Shown here: piece by piece, positions 13,820 through 24,275 of the stretch
Numbering within the stretch: position 1 is the stretch's first letter
Layout: the number at the start of each line of letters is the position of its first letter
Assembly (NCBI RefSeq): GCF_001152565.1
Contig: NZ_CQAZ01000005.1
Location: 1 to 64,000 of the forward strand
Length of the DNA stretch: 64,000 bases
Source: Yersinia pekkanenii
GTDB lineage: Bacteria > Pseudomonadota > Gammaproteobacteria > Enterobacterales > Enterobacteriaceae
Direction: 5' to 3'
Position numbers and translations under genes: made by a program
The notes under the pieces: generated by a model
What the model was told of the DNA's origin: nothing
Database searches by the model: none
The model's input: the letters and a program-made list of their open reading frames with translations, nothing else

Positions 13820-14485
13820 TTACCGATCGCCGCCAGGTTGGTTAATTCTAGGTTTGTCAGCACTGAGTGAGTCGGTGCTATGGGTGTCAATTGTGGCCGT
13901 TTGTACTTTGGGTTCGGGTGCGTTCGTAACAGGCACAAGTCCCCCGTCTACAGAAGAAATAGACTTAGTAGCCAATGCCTCAACCTGAACTACGGGTTTC
14001 TCCGCGCTGGCAGGTACCGTTTCAACAACTGGATTAACCGTTGCCAGCGTTTCCGATTGATTAACCTCTGGAACTTGCGGCGATGCCGACACTTGAGTTA
14101 CTGACTCAGCAGGCGTAACACCATCATGAATAGCTTCCGGCTCAGTCACCAACGGATTATGGATAGTATGCGGAGCTTGCGAGCTAATGTCGGAATGATA
14201 AGAGCGTTTCAGCTCTTCCGCCGCCTCTTTGAGTTCATCCATCGAAGCTTTCAGCTCTGGAGTCAGGTTCTGCAAGCCAGCCTGTTCTGCTTTTTTCAGG
14301 CTGTCTTGCAACTCTTGTATCTTAAGCTCTTGCGCCAACTCGCTTTGTACCGTTGCCGCAAGCGAACGCAATGTACGGATCCAACCAGCTACCGTTCTAA
14401 CAGCAACTGGTAGCCTTTCCGGCCCAAGAACGACCAGGCCGATCACGAGTACTAACAGCAGCTCACTAAACCCAATGTCGAACAC
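13820..14485 (-). CDS. tatB: Sec-independent protein translocase TatB
   Basis: TatB forms the Tat receptor with TatC. It has an N-terminal membrane helix ([18 protein letters not shown], about 9-26), the hinge and the amphipathic helix containing E/K-rich repeats up to about residue 100. The tail (about 100-221) is long, low complexity and rich in Val, Pro, Ser, Thr and Glu, which makes the protein about 50 residues longer than E. coli TatB (171). The tail is unlikely to be structured. The gene is tightly spaced between tatA and tatC. Confidence 0.95.
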   Translation of the reverse strand: MFDIGFSELLLVLVIGLVVLGPERLPVAVRTVAGWIRTLRSLAATVQSELAQELKIQELQDSLKKAEQAGLQNLTPELKASMDELKEAAEELKRSYHSDISSQAPHTIHNPLVTEPEAIHDGVTPAESVTQVSASPQVPEVNQSETLATVNPVVETVPASAEKPVVQVEALATKSISSVDGGLVPVTNAPEPKVQTATIDTHSTDSLSADKPRINQPGGDR

Positions 14486-14488
14486 AGC

Positions 14489-14755
14489 TTATCCCTGCTC
14501 TTTGTCGTGGCTCTTAGATTCTTCAGCTTTAACTACCGGCTGCTGCTTTTCAGTAAGTGTTTTTGCAAAATCAGCATCGTTGCTGGTTTTATCAGTATCA
14601 GTTCGCGGGGTTTGTGTGTCATCACCAATCGCTTTTTTAAAGCCTTTGATTGATGCACCGAGATCTGACCCTAGAGTCCGCAGTTTGTTAGTGCCAAACA
14701 GCAGAACAACGATCACGGCAATGATTAACAACTGCCAAATACTTATACCACCCAT
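14489..14755 (-). CDS. tatA: Sec-independent protein translocase TatA
   Basis: TatA oligomerises to form the Tat translocation path. It has one N-terminal membrane helix ([18 protein letters not shown], about 4-21), the FG hinge followed by [22 protein letters not shown] as the amphipathic helix, and a polar, charged tail. The start at 14755 (MGGISIW) gives 88 residues, close to E. coli TatA; an ATG three codons upstream is less likely. First gene of tatABC, 222 bp from ubiB. Confidence 0.95.
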   Translation of the reverse strand: MGGISIWQLLIIAVIVVLLFGTNKLRTLGSDLGASIKGFKKAIGDDTQTPRTDTDKTSNDADFAKTLTEKQQPVVKAEESKSHDKEQG

Positions 14756-14977
14756 TACATTCACCTCTATATTACAGGGGTTATTCCACAGAGGGCCGCA
14801 TTATACGTCATACAGTCTCTATGGATACCTATCTAACTTACCGTATTTTGAACTCGCGCCTAGCTTTTTGAACAAATAAATGACTTTTTGACTAAATAAA
14901 TGATCTTTTGAATCACTTTTACATAACCAACAAACCATACAATAGCCCATCAACTCCGGCTCTAAAAAATAAAAAAA

Positions 14978-16609
14978 CTAACTGGTTCGCCGCCAACCAA
15001 TAAGCCAAGCCAATACACCAGCGACAATGAACCCCGTAGAGATCTCTACCGCATCAGCCAAGAATAAAATAGTGCCACTGATTAATAGTGTAGCGCCAAC
15101 ACCGAACAAATACCGTGATTGACCCTGAAGTTGCTGCTGGCCTTGCATCTGCATACTGAGCTTATCAACACTTTGCTGTAATAATTTGTGCTGTTGTAAG
15201 CTGTCGTAAACCAGTTCGGGCAGCTCCGGAAACTTTTCTGCCCAGAAAGGCGCTTTCTCTTTTAAGGCACGGATCACCGCTGGCAGGCCGACTTGATCCC
15301 GTAACCAGCTTTCAAGGAATGGTTTGGCTGTCGTCCAGAGATCAAGCTGAGGGTATAACTGACGCCCCAAGCCTTCGACATATAACAAGGTTTTCTGTAG
15401 TAATACCAGTTGTGGCTGTACTTCCATATTAAAGCGGCGTGCAGTGTTAAAAAGATTCAACAACACATGCCCGAATGATATCTCAGCCAGAGGTTTTTCA
15501 AAAATAGGCTCACAAACGGTACGGATAGCAAATTCAAAATCTTCAACATTGGTATCACGAGGAACCCAACCGGAATCGACATGTAACTCAGCAACACGCC
15601 GGTAATCTCGGTTAAAGAAAGCTATAAAATTTTCAGCAAGATAGCGCTTGTCAGCTTTGTTTAATGAGCCAACAATACCGCAGTCAATGCCGATGTAAAG
15701 TGGGTCATTGGGATGCTCATAACTAACAAAGATATTCCCAGGATGCATATCTGCGTGGAAGAAACTGTCGCGAAAAACCTGAGTGAAGAAAACTTGAACT
15801 CCGCGCTCGGCCAGCAGCTTCATATTGGTGCCTTGATCTTCTAACGCTGCAATATCAGATACCGGTATGCCGTAAATTCGCTCCATAACCAAAACACTTT
15901 CCCGGCAATAATCCGAATACACCTCGGGAATATAGAGCATTGGGCTATCTTCAAAATTACGCCGTAATTGAATAGCATTAGCCGCTTCACGCAGCAGGTT
16001 CAGCTCATCAAGCAGTGTTTTTTCGTATTCACGCACCACTTCACGTGGGCGCAATCTACGGCCATCAGGTAAAAGCTTGGGTACCCAGCGCGCCAGACGA
16101 TACATCAAGCGTACGTCTGCTTTGATAATTGGCAAGATATCAGGCCGAATAACTTTGAGTACCACTTCCTTGCCGTTTTCTTTTAAACGCGCCGTATGTA
16201 CCTGAGCAATTGAAGCGGAGGCCAGAGCTTGTTGATCAAAATCGTCAAACCACGTTTCTAATGGGCCGCCCATCGCTATTTCAATGTACTTTCGTGCAAG
16301 TGCGCCATCAAATGGGGCCACCCGGTCCTGCAACATGGCAAGTTGATCGGCAATTGTCGGTGGGAAGAGATCACGACGAGTAGACATCATCTGACCAAAT
16401 TTGATCCAGACGGGTCCTAACGTCTGCAAGGCAAGGCGCAAACGCTCACCCAATGGCTTATTTTTATGACGGTTTGGCAACCAGAAAAATAGATGACGGC
16501 CAATACGTAGCGGTAGCGTCAAACGGATATTCGGGATTAATTCATCCAGCCCGTAGCTTAGGAAAACCCGAATAATCAGATACAGCCGCCGAAGTTCTCC
16601 TGGCGTCAT
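14978..16609 (-). CDS. ubiB: Ubiquinone biosynthesis regulatory protein kinase-like UbiB
   Basis: UbiB is an atypical kinase-like ATPase of the ABC1/ADCK family that supports the Ubi complex in coenzyme Q synthesis. The signature [14 protein letters not shown] (the KxGQ motif, about 70-83) and the catalytic-loop-like [11 protein letters not shown] (about 285-295) are visible. Two C-terminal hydrophobic helices (about 498-540) would anchor it in the inner membrane. The 543 residues are close to E. coli UbiB (546). Its start overlaps the ubiJ stop by 4 bp. Confidence 0.96.
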   Translation of the reverse strand: MTPGELRRLYLIIRVFLSYGLDELIPNIRLTLPLRIGRHLFFWLPNRHKNKPLGERLRLALQTLGPVWIKFGQMMSTRRDLFPPTIADQLAMLQDRVAPFDGALARKYIEIAMGGPLETWFDDFDQQALASASIAQVHTARLKENGKEVVLKVIRPDILPIIKADVRLMYRLARWVPKLLPDGRRLRPREVVREYEKTLLDELNLLREAANAIQLRRNFEDSPMLYIPEVYSDYCRESVLVMERIYGIPVSDIAALEDQGTNMKLLAERGVQVFFTQVFRDSFFHADMHPGNIFVSYEHPNDPLYIGIDCGIVGSLNKADKRYLAENFIAFFNRDYRRVAELHVDSGWVPRDTNVEDFEFAIRTVCEPIFEKPLAEISFGHVLLNLFNTARRFNMEVQPQLVLLQKTLLYVEGLGRQLYPQLDLWTTAKPFLESWLRDQVGLPAVIRALKEKAPFWAEKFPELPELVYDSLQQHKLLQQSVDKLSMQMQGQQQLQGQSRYLFGVGATLLISGTILFLADAVEISTGFIVAGVLAWLIGWRRTS

Positions 16610-17259
16610 TGTTTTGTCTCCATGGTTGCCAATCTGATACTCAAAGCCTCAGTTGCACGGTCAGTGGCATCAACTTCTTCGTTAAACCACACCACTTCCA
16701 ACGGTGCCGGGGCCATTTTCCACTCTTCAGTTATTGCTTCAGCCAGATAGTGTTGCTGTTGTTGCAATTGTTTACTGAGAAAACGGCTACTTTTATGCAC
16801 GGCTTGCCCAATAGTTTCCGCTGCGATATCACCAATGTAAGGTGCAAGCCATTCAGTAGGGTCCCATTCAGCAAGATCCAAAAGTGCAACAAGTTGCTGA
16901 ATGACTTGAATATCGCCTTCAACGATCAACTCACCACTGCGCATCAAAGATGAAAGTTGCTGGCGATCACGCAGTTTTGCCAGCACAGCAACTTCCGTTT
17001 TCACTATGCAATTCGCATCACCATCCCATTGACTTAACACATCGATCTGCCGTTCGCTGAATACTAGCAGCAAAGGAAAACTCATCTCGCGCAGCTCGAT
17101 ACGCAGGACTTTCCCCACCAGACGTAGACGCGCAGCTTTCATGCTGTTATCGCGAAATAGCACACTATTTAATGATGTTTCTATAGCGGCAGTAATTAGC
17201 GATGACAACAATGTTGGCTTCTGTGAAAAGGATTTCAATATCAGTGTGTTTAGCGGCAT
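16606..17259 (-). CDS. ubiJ: Ubiquinone biosynthesis accessory factor UbiJ
   Basis: UbiJ (formerly YigP) is a lipid-binding accessory factor of the aerobic Ubi complex. It carries an N-terminal SCP2 sterol-carrier-like domain (about 20-130), seen here as [20 protein letters not shown], and a C-terminal helical segment. I choose the ATG at 17259 (MPLNTLIL), 8 bp from an AGGA. The ATG at 17265 is too close to that site, and the longer frame to 17310 overlaps ubiE. The resulting 217 residues exceed E. coli UbiJ (201) mainly at the N-terminus. It lies between ubiE and ubiB as in E. coli. Confidence 0.9.
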   Translation of the reverse strand: MPLNTLILKSFSQKPTLLSSLITAAIETSLNSVLFRDNSMKAARLRLVGKVLRIELREMSFPLLLVFSERQIDVLSQWDGDANCIVKTEVAVLAKLRDRQQLSSLMRSGELIVEGDIQVIQQLVALLDLAEWDPTEWLAPYIGDIAAETIGQAVHKSSRFLSKQLQQQQHYLAEAITEEWKMAPAPLEVVWFNEEVDATDRATEALSIRLATMETKQ

Positions 17260-17272
17260 AGCCATATTCCTG

Positions 17273-18028
17273 TTAAAACTTGAAACCCCGATGTAACGCA
17301 ACAATGCCACCGGTTAAATTGGAATAGGTTACGTTTTCAAAACCAGCATCTATCATCATGCTTTTAAGTGTTTCTTGATCGGGGTGCATCCGAATAGACT
17401 CCGCTAAATACCGGTAACTGTCAGAGTCCTGAGCCACAAGTTCACCGATTTTAGGCAAAATATGGAAGGAGTAAGCATCATAGGCTTTACTCAAAGGCGT
17501 AAAAAGTGGTTTGGAAAACTCGAGAACCAATAAGCGGCCTCCGGGCTTTAATACCCGAAACATAGAACGTAGGGCTTTTTCTTTTTCGGTTACATTCCGC
17601 AAACCAAATGAAATGGTAATACAATCAAAGTAATTATCAGGGAAAGGTAGAGCCTCGGCATTGGCCTGCACATAACTGACATTACCTATAATGCCTTTAT
17701 CACGTAGCTTTTCACGGCCCATACGCAACATAGATTCATTGATATCAGCCAGAACCACTTCGCCCTGCTCACCTACAAGGCGAGAAAACTTAGCCGTTAA
17801 ATCTCCGGTACCGCCCGCGAGATCCAATACCCGTTGACCGCGACGAACACCACTACAGTCGATGGTGAAACGCTTCCAAATACGGTGAACACCGAACGAC
17901 ATCAGGTCATTCATTAGATCGTATTTGGCGGCTACAGAATGAAAAACTTCTGCCACCATGCCTTCTTTCTGTTCTTTGGCTACGGTGCGAAAACCAAAAT
18001 GAGTGGTTTCCTTCTCCTGATCTACCAT
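17273..18028 (-). CDS. ubiE: Ubiquinone/menaquinone biosynthesis C-methyltransferase
   Basis: UbiE methylates the ring carbon of demethylmenaquinol and of the 2-polyprenyl-6-methoxy-benzoquinol intermediate with S-adenosylmethionine. The class I methyltransferase motif I is [15 protein letters not shown] (about 65-79); motif post-I is [11 protein letters not shown] and the [13 protein letters not shown] segment is a UbiE/COQ5 signature. Length 251 equals E. coli. It heads the ubiE-ubiJ-ubiB cluster, so three quinone genes sit together. Confidence 0.96.
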   Translation of the reverse strand: MVDQEKETTHFGFRTVAKEQKEGMVAEVFHSVAAKYDLMNDLMSFGVHRIWKRFTIDCSGVRRGQRVLDLAGGTGDLTAKFSRLVGEQGEVVLADINESMLRMGREKLRDKGIIGNVSYVQANAEALPFPDNYFDCITISFGLRNVTEKEKALRSMFRVLKPGGRLLVLEFSKPLFTPLSKAYDAYSFHILPKIGELVAQDSDSYRYLAESIRMHPDQETLKSMMIDAGFENVTYSNLTGGIVALHRGFKF

Positions 18029-18161
18029 TTTCTATGCCTGCTTTTCAGTCAATTTTTCGAGGAAGTGTACCAGAACTCCGATGAAAGCCCCACCTCACCT
18101 AGTACTAAGGTCACTGCGTAATAACAGTATTCTCAACATCATACAGAAGAGGAACGTGCAA

Positions 18162-19682
18162 CTAACCCGGATACTTCAGCGATGCAGGATCACCGGATTC
18201 TACATCATCGGGTAGCGCTAAATCGCCCTCTGGTTGATGCTCCGCACTGGCCTTTTCTGCCAGTAATGGGCTAATAGGCCGTTTTACCTCAACCCCCAAA
18301 GTACGAAAACCTTCTACTTGCCCAATCAGGTTACCACGGCCTTGCGACAGTTTGTTCATTGCCTGACGATAACTTAATTGCGCTTTATCGAGGCTTTGCC
18401 CTAATGATTCCATATCATCAACAAATAAGCGCAACTTGTCATAGAGCTTAGCGGCTCTGTCAGCGATACGTTGCGCATTTTGGCTTTGGTGCTCATAGCG
18501 CCATAAATTGGTGATAGTCCGTAAAGCCACCAGCAGTGTTGTTGGGCTAACCAACATAATATTGTGCTGTAGTGCTTCACTTATCAATTCTGGCTGGCGG
18601 TCAATTGCCACCAAAAATGCCGGTTCTACCGGAATAAACATTAATACATAGTCGAGAGAACGCAGACCAGGAAGTTGCTGATAATCCTTGCGACCTAACA
18701 TTCTTATATGGCCACGCAAAGAGGAGAGATGCTCATTCAGTGCCATTTCCCGCTCTGCATCATCTTCGCTATTAAAATAGCGTTCATAAGCTACCAGTGA
18801 CATCTTAGCGTCAATAACGACATCTTTGCCCTGTGGTAATCGCACAATAACATCCGGCTGCATACGGCTATTACTATCAATTTTTACGCTAACCTGGGTT
18901 TGATACTCATGACCTTCACGCAGACCGGAGGCTTCCAACACTTTAGCCAGCACGACTTCGCCCCAATTACCCTGTGTTTTATTATCGCCTTTCAAGGCTT
19001 TGGTCAGGTTCAGTGCTTCTCGTGCCATTTGAGCATTCAACTGTTGCAGGCTACGGATTTCATGCGTCAAGGTGTGCCGTTCACGGGCTTCTTGCCCGAA
19101 ACTGTCCTGAACCTGACGGCGGAAACCATCTAGCTGTTCCCGCAGAGGCAACAATAAGCGATCCAGACTTTGCTTATTCTGTTCGTCCGCACGGCGACCG
19201 GTTTGTTCAAAGATGCGATTAGCCAGATTCTCGAACTGAGTAGTCAGACGCTGCTCACTATTCAATAGCAAACGCTGCTTTTCTTCGGCAGCCAGTCGTG
19301 TCTCTTCCAAACGGATAGTCACCTCACGCAGTTCCGCCTCTTGGGCGCTATTGACTTCCCGCTGCGCACGTAATTCCTGATTAAGCTGGTCACATTCGTT
19401 ACGCCAATGCGCTAACTGCTGCAGTTTTTCAGCATTTGCCGCTAGCTGACTGTGCAAATTGCGCTGTTCTAATTCATTTTGCCGTAATTGTTGTTCATTA
19501 CGCTGCTGAAGCGCTCGTAATTCCGCAGCATTCTGTTGAGCCTGCTGCAATGCCTGCTCCAGTAGCCGCCGCTCGATATCTTGTTGTGCTTTGGCTCGCT
19601 GCAGATACAAGCTGGCAATTAACCAACCGATCAGCCCACCCACCAAGCAACCGCCGAGCCCATAAAATAAACTGATATCCAC
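18162..19682 (-). CDS. rmuC: DNA recombination protein RmuC
   Basis: RmuC is a predicted nuclease-fold protein that limits recombination at inverted repeats in E. coli. The N-terminus has a hydrophobic segment (about 4-26, GLGGCLVGGLIGWLIASLYL), then a long Gln/Glu/Arg-rich coiled coil (about 30-200). The C-terminal RmuC domain follows, with GNWGEVVLAKVLEASGL and VIDAKMSLVAYERY, a restriction-endonuclease-like core. The start codon is GTG at 19682. It lies upstream of ubiE as in E. coli, but its own upstream neighbour is a DedA gene, not udp. Confidence 0.93.
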   Translation of the reverse strand: MDISLFYGLGGCLVGGLIGWLIASLYLQRAKAQQDIERRLLEQALQQAQQNAAELRALQQRNEQQLRQNELEQRNLHSQLAANAEKLQQLAHWRNECDQLNQELRAQREVNSAQEAELREVTIRLEETRLAAEEKQRLLLNSEQRLTTQFENLANRIFEQTGRRADEQNKQSLDRLLLPLREQLDGFRRQVQDSFGQEARERHTLTHEIRSLQQLNAQMAREALNLTKALKGDNKTQGNWGEVVLAKVLEASGLREGHEYQTQVSVKIDSNSRMQPDVIVRLPQGKDVVIDAKMSLVAYERYFNSEDDAEREMALNEHLSSLRGHIRMLGRKDYQQLPGLRSLDYVLMFIPVEPAFLVAIDRQPELISEALQHNIMLVSPTTLLVALRTITNLWRYEHQSQNAQRIADRAAKLYDKLRLFVDDMESLGQSLDKAQLSYRQAMNKLSQGRGNLIGQVEGFRTLGVEVKRPISPLLAEKASAEHQPEGDLALPDDVESGDPASLKYPG

Positions 19683-19875
19683 GGTTATCCCTCCATTAAC
19701 CTATTGCCAGTCAAGGTAAGGGGATACTGTATGGATGTCCAGAGTGTTTTTCCGTTACATGCCATCTTGCGAAGCTGTGCGCATAAATAACAAGCAACTC
19801 AAAAAGCACTCGCATTGCTATAGGCGATTAGGCTAAAACTGTCACCCGTTAGCCATCGAGGTACCATGCATGTGC

Positions 19876-20412
19876 TTAATCTATCCACTGAGAAAACCAT
19901 TGGATACCGAACGCCCCAGGAGCCAGAATGCCGAATGCCCAAATTAAAGCAGAAGTGATATTAGCCAACTGGAAATAATACTTTGGCATGGCACAGATAC
20001 CGGCGACCAAAGGAACGACTGCACGTAACGGGCCAAAGAAGCGGCCAATAAAAGCGCCGAAGAACCCCCAGCGTTCAAAGAAAGCATGGCCACGAACGAG
20101 TAGCTGAGGATTGCGGGACAGTGGCCACAGGGTGCCGACACGGTCTTTGTAATGGACACCAACCCAATAGGATAGCCAGTCACCAAAGAAAGCACCCGCT
20201 ACGGCTGCGGCCCAAATCGGCCAGAAAGAAATACCACTTTCACCGATTAATGCCCCTAATCCGAGCAAGATAACCGTGGCTGGCAATAATAGGGAAATAA
20301 AGGCTAGCGACTCGCCAAACGCGAGAATAAAGACAATAGGCATGGCCCATGTTTCATGTTCGCGAACAAAATCAATAATGGTAGTAATGACATCATTCAG
20401 AGTCACGCGCAT
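19876..20412 (-). CDS. DedA family membrane protein
   Basis: This is a DedA/SNARE-associated family inner-membrane protein, most like the N-terminal part of E. coli YabI in the sequences I know. Some family members are implicated in lipid carrier (undecaprenyl phosphate) flipping and envelope homeostasis; the substrate here is unknown. The conserved core GRFFGPLRAVVPLVAG (with the Arg/Pro motif) and LLLPATVILLGLGALIG are present, with about four to five hydrophobic segments. The start is uncertain: ATG at 20412 (178 residues) is preferred, while 20445 and 20475 are open but poorly supported. It belongs to a three-gene accessory insertion between rmuC and udp. Confidence 0.85.
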   Translation of the reverse strand: MRVTLNDVITTIIDFVREHETWAMPIVFILAFGESLAFISLLLPATVILLGLGALIGESGISFWPIWAAAVAGAFFGDWLSYWVGVHYKDRVGTLWPLSRNPQLLVRGHAFFERWGFFGAFIGRFFGPLRAVVPLVAGICAMPKYYFQLANITSALIWAFGILAPGAFGIQWFSQWID

Positions 20413-20472
20413 TGCCCTGTTTTTGATAAAAGTGGCTATTAGCATACTCAATGTGCTGCCATCTTGGCTCAA

Positions 20473-20506
20473 CAAAAAATAAACGGCTGGAAGATTCCGG
20501 CCGTTT
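20473..20506 (-). terminator. Terminator of the cstA-like gene
   Basis: On the bottom strand AAACGGCCGGAA pairs with TTCCAGCCGTTT (one mismatch), followed by ATTTTTTG. It lies 30 bp downstream of the carbon-starvation-like gene and upstream of the dedA-like gene. Confidence 0.8.
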
Positions 20507-20535
20507 ATACAGGTTAATAACGTGGCTCAAAGATA

Positions 20536-22353
20536 TCAGGCGTTGGCGGTAACTACTTTATTGCCAACCATCTCGGCAGATCTGCGGAGCCATAGCTCAC
20601 GCCATTTTTTCAGTGCTGATATCAGGATAATGACACCCAGAGTCATCATGATAATAGAGATGATGCCATTGAACAGGTTGTAACCCTTCGCTGCTGAGTT
20701 GAAGTACACATGCGTGATCATCCAATAACCCGCATAGTTGACAGTAACAAACAGATAGGCCAGCGGGATCACACAGGTCAGCATGTAAACACGTTTGGTT
20801 GCCAAGCGGAGAATAATAGTGGCACCAATGATTAAACCAACAGAAGCCATTAACTGGTTTGATACGCCGAATAACGCCCAGACCGAGTTAATATCACCCG
20901 AGTTAAGGAGATAACCCCACAACGCGCAGGCGATAACACTGCATGCCAATGTGCCCGGTAACCAATCAGTACGCTTCAGTGGTGCCCAGATATCACCCAG
21001 GAAATCTTGCAACAGGTAACGAGCAACACGAGTACCGGAATCCACTGCTGTCAGGATAAACACGGCTTCAAACATAACAACAAATTGGAAGAAGTAGGCT
21101 GCCATGCTACTGAACCATGGCACACGGATGAAGATATCTGTCATACCGACGGCCAAGGTCACAGCACCACCGGTACGCCCATACAGATCCAGGCCAATTT
21201 CCTGGCTCAATTTTGGCAGGTTAACCACTTCCATACCGAGCATGCTCCAAGCCTCAGCGGAAGAGTTAATCGCGAAGTAATCGGCAGGATGCAACGAGGT
21301 TGCAGCGATCAGGGCCATAACCCCAACCATACATTCGGCCAGCATGGCACCAAAACCAACGGGTAAGATATCACTCCATTTGTCGATCTGTTTTGGTGTC
21401 GTCCCTGAGCCAATAAAGGCATGGAAACCAGAAATAGCACCACAAGCAATGGTAATAGAGATAAACGGCCAGACTGGGCCTGCCAGAACCGGGCCACCAC
21501 CATGAATAAATTCTGTTAATGCCGGGAATTGAATTTCAGGGTTAATAAATACAACACCAACAATCAGTGCACCGAATACCCCGATTTTCATAAAACTAGA
21601 AAGGTAACCGCGAGGCGTTAATAACATCCAAACAGGTAGTGCGGTCGCAAAGAAAGCATACATCGGCAGAATAATGCTGACGGTATTGGCTTTCAGCATT
21701 AACCAATCACCGAGCCAAGTTCCTTCAATATGAGGGCCGACAAATACGCACACCATGATTGCGGCGATACCAACATAAGAAGCCCCTTTCATGCTGCCGG
21801 TCATGCGCTCCCATAAGCCCACGCAAATAGCGATAGGGATTGTCATAAATACCGCGAAAGTACCCCAAGGGTTACGTTCCAGCGCATGCACCACAACCAT
21901 AGATAACCCAGCCATGGTAATAGTGATAATAAACAGCATTGCTAGACCGGTACACCAACCTGCAACTGGGCCAAGTTCTGCTTTAGCAACTTCAGACAGG
22001 GATTTTCCCTGATGTTTCATCGAAGCAAACAGAACCACCGTATCGTGAACGGCACCGCCGATAACACAACCGATTAGTAACCACAGGAAGCCAGGTAAAT
22101 AACCATATTGGGCTGCCAGCACCGGGCCAACCAAGGGGCCAGCCGCAGCGATTGCGGCAAAGTGGCTACCAAAGTTCACCCATTTTTTAGTCGGAACGTA
22201 ATCTTTGCCATCTTCAAAGGTGTGGGAAGGTGTTACTTCACTGTCATCGACGCGCAGTACCTTACGAACAAAAAAGATACCGTATAAACGGTAGCAGATT
22301 GTAAGGATACACGCTGAAGCGATAACAAAGGTAATCGCATGTTGCATGAGCAT
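20536..22353 (-). CDS. CstA-family carbon starvation/pyruvate-type carrier, short form
   Basis: This is a member of the CstA family of inner-membrane carriers (E. coli CstA and BtsT transport peptides or pyruvate). Family hallmarks seen are NFGSHFAAIAAAGPLVGPVLAAQYGY (about 60-85), the GCVIGGAVHDTVVLF segment and the ISGFHAFIGSGTTPKQ loop. At 605 residues it is about 100 shorter than E. coli CstA (701) and BtsT (716), mostly at the C-terminus, so it is a distinct subfamily. The substrate cannot be told from sequence. A terminator follows, and the tyrosine-phosphatase-like gene precedes it on the same strand. Confidence 0.88.
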   Translation of the reverse strand: MLMQHAITFVIASACILTICYRLYGIFFVRKVLRVDDSEVTPSHTFEDGKDYVPTKKWVNFGSHFAAIAAAGPLVGPVLAAQYGYLPGFLWLLIGCVIGGAVHDTVVLFASMKHQGKSLSEVAKAELGPVAGWCTGLAMLFIITITMAGLSMVVVHALERNPWGTFAVFMTIPIAICVGLWERMTGSMKGASYVGIAAIMVCVFVGPHIEGTWLGDWLMLKANTVSIILPMYAFFATALPVWMLLTPRGYLSSFMKIGVFGALIVGVVFINPEIQFPALTEFIHGGGPVLAGPVWPFISITIACGAISGFHAFIGSGTTPKQIDKWSDILPVGFGAMLAECMVGVMALIAATSLHPADYFAINSSAEAWSMLGMEVVNLPKLSQEIGLDLYGRTGGAVTLAVGMTDIFIRVPWFSSMAAYFFQFVVMFEAVFILTAVDSGTRVARYLLQDFLGDIWAPLKRTDWLPGTLACSVIACALWGYLLNSGDINSVWALFGVSNQLMASVGLIIGATIILRLATKRVYMLTCVIPLAYLFVTVNYAGYWMITHVYFNSAAKGYNLFNGIISIIMMTLGVIILISALKKWRELWLRRSAEMVGNKVVTANA

Positions 22354-22449
22354 TCTCTCCAGGGAATTTGTCAGGCGTTAACATACTCCTGGCCCCAAAG
22401 AGAAATATCAGTGATCTGGTTAAGCGGTAGTTTGTATCATTAAGCGGTT

Positions 22450-22474
22450 AAAAAGAGCCACCCAGTGGCGGCTC
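22450..22474 (-). terminator. Terminator of the tyrosine-phosphatase-like gene
   Basis: On the bottom strand GAGCCGCC pairs with GGTGGCTC (one wobble) across a 4-nt loop and is followed by TTTTTAA. It lies 40 bp downstream of the gene. Confidence 0.75.
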
Positions 22475-22514
22475 AATACAATAGAGATCAGAGAAGCCGC
22501 CTGTAGATAAGCAA

Positions 22515-23312
22515 TTACTCTAAAAAATAGGACTGTAACTTTTCACGCTCGATACTGCCAAGACCGAACTCTTGCTGCAACCAATGTTCGTGGCTGCCAT
22601 AACGTTCCTGAATGCTACGCAGTGCCGTTTGAATAAACTCTTCTTTGGCTGACAGTACAAAAGCAAATTGATCTAACGCTTGGTGATCTAGTTTTAGTGC
22701 CAGTTCAGCCAGCATATGCTCACGGAAGGGAGCAAGGGTGGTTTCAGTCAGCAGGTAATCTTCCAATACGGTCGGCTCATCAGCACCTAAAGCAAACAGT
22801 ACCAACGCAGAACCAACACCGGTACGATCTTTGCCAACGGCACAATGCTGTAATAAACCCGCAGCACCATGCTCCGGTGAGGCGCAATTTTGCAACAAAC
22901 CAACCAGTTGCTTGTAAGCCTGATTATTAAAAGGTAGACGGCGATAAAGCGCTAACATAAAGGCGCGGGCATCAAATGTCGCTAATGTTTCGTTAGTCAG
23001 CTTTTCCAAATTGGCGTTGACTTCATTACTAAGCGGATTGGCCGGAATATTATGATAATTGGCCCCTGGCCACACAATATCTGGTTTGGCCTGGACTTCA
23101 TCAGCATCACGATAATCAATAATTTGAGCAACAGAGCTACGGCTGAGAAAATCACAATCTTTAGCACTTAAACGATCGAGGGAACCTGAACGGAATAATA
23201 ATCCGCGTTTGATACGCCGCCCATCAGCAACGAGGTTACCACCAAGATCTCGAAAGTTGATACCACCGTCCAGTGGCAGCAGGGAAGGATGAGAGAGAGC
23301 AGATGTCGTCAT
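22515..23312 (-). CDS. Tyrosine-protein phosphatase family protein
   Basis: A 265-residue cytoplasmic protein of the bacterial tyrosine/lipid phosphatase family (Y_phosphatase3 type). The P-loop HCAVGKDRTGVGSALVLFA (about 158-176) has the Cys-x5-Arg active site, with Lys and Asp inside the loop as in the lipid-acting or dual-specificity branch. The N-terminal INFRDLGGN motif (about 19-27) is typical of the family, and an aspartate-bearing segment (IIDYRDADEVQ) precedes the loop. No signal peptide is seen. The physiological substrate is unknown. It has its own terminator and is one of three accessory genes between rmuC and udp. Confidence 0.85.
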   Translation of the reverse strand: MTTSALSHPSLLPLDGGINFRDLGGNLVADGRRIKRGLLFRSGSLDRLSAKDCDFLSRSSVAQIIDYRDADEVQAKPDIVWPGANYHNIPANPLSNEVNANLEKLTNETLATFDARAFMLALYRRLPFNNQAYKQLVGLLQNCASPEHGAAGLLQHCAVGKDRTGVGSALVLFALGADEPTVLEDYLLTETTLAPFREHMLAELALKLDHQALDQFAFVLSAKEEFIQTALRSIQERYGSHEHWLQQEFGLGSIEREKLQSYFLE

Positions 23313-23373
23313 GTTTTCCTCTTATTATTGTTCCTTATAAGAGGAATGACCTTACCAGATAAACCACTGAAAT

Positions 23374-23399
23374 AAAAAACGGGCCAGAAAACTGACCCG
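23374..23399 (-). terminator. Terminator of udp
   Basis: On the bottom strand CGGGTCAG pairs with CTGGCCCG across a TTTT loop (one wobble/mismatch), followed by TTTTTTATT. It lies 37 bp past the udp stop. Confidence 0.8.
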
Positions 23400-23435
23400 A
23401 TAACAGATGCTTTGTTGACTCACTAATTGCCGGAA

Positions 23436-24197
23436 TTAGATCAAGTGACGCGCCGCTTCTACCACGATTTTTACCGCATGGCTTTCAGTCGCTTTCATGG
23501 TTTCTTCGTTCGGGATCTCTTGCTGGGTGCGGTTAACAATCACCCCTGCAACCATACCGGCACGCAAGCCCTGACTGGCACACATGGTCAGCAAGGTTGC
23601 AGATTCCATTTCATAATTCATCACGCCCATCGCTTGCCATTCTTCCATGGAGCCTTTAAAACGGCTGACAACACGGCCAGAGAAGGTGTCGTAACGCTCC
23701 TGCCCCGGATAGAAGGTATCGGAAGACGCGGTTATACCAATATGAGTGGTCGCACCCACTGATTTTGCGGCATTAACTAATGCTGTTGTACAGGCAAAAT
23801 CAGCTACCGCAGGGAATTCCATTGGTGCAAAATGCAGGCTCGCGCCGTCTAAACGCACTGCTGCGGTGGTGACCAACACATCACCTACATTAATATTTGG
23901 CTGAATAGCACCCGTGGTACCAATACGCAGGAAAGTCCGGACACCAAGCTGCGCTAATTCTTCAACTGCAATAGAGGTCGATGGGCCACCGATACCGGTT
24001 GAGCACACGATCACTGCTTTGCCATCTAATTCTGCGCGCCATGAGGTAAATTCACGATGAGAAGCCAGATGTACGGGGTTATCCATCAATTTAGCGATTT
24101 TCTCAACACGCTGTGGATCACCCGGAACAATAGCCAGAGTCGCCCCTTGCAGAGCATTTTTAGTCAGGCCCAAGTGAAAAACGTCGGATTTAGCCAT
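23436..24197 (-). CDS. udp: Uridine phosphorylase
   Basis: Udp cleaves uridine with phosphate to uracil and ribose-1-phosphate in pyrimidine salvage. It belongs to the NP-I family. The 253 residues equal E. coli Udp. Family elements are visible: [24 protein letters not shown] (phosphate-site Gly and Arg), the [14 protein letters not shown] segment and the ribose-binding [13 protein letters not shown] (Glu-Met-Glu, about 195). The ATG at 24197 has a GGAG 9 bp upstream. The upstream region carries two CRP-type sites 52 bp apart, as in the E. coli CRP/CytR-controlled promoter. Confidence 0.97.
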   Translation of the reverse strand: MAKSDVFHLGLTKNALQGATLAIVPGDPQRVEKIAKLMDNPVHLASHREFTSWRAELDGKAVIVCSTGIGGPSTSIAVEELAQLGVRTFLRIGTTGAIQPNINVGDVLVTTAAVRLDGASLHFAPMEFPAVADFACTTALVNAAKSVGATTHIGITASSDTFYPGQERYDTFSGRVVSRFKGSMEEWQAMGVMNYEMESATLLTMCASQGLRAGMVAGVIVNRTQQEIPNEETMKATESHAVKIVVEAARHLI

Positions 24198-24275
24198 GTG
24201 TGAGACTCCTCTTTCATGAGAGATGTTGTAGGGAGATGCAAATAAATACTTTACTCAAAATTGTCACCTTATTTC

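Noticed and set aside
14229-14879. 216-codon open frame antisense to tatB/tatA
   Set aside because: It lies opposite two certain genes, and its Ser/Leu-rich composition arises from the tat coding strand.
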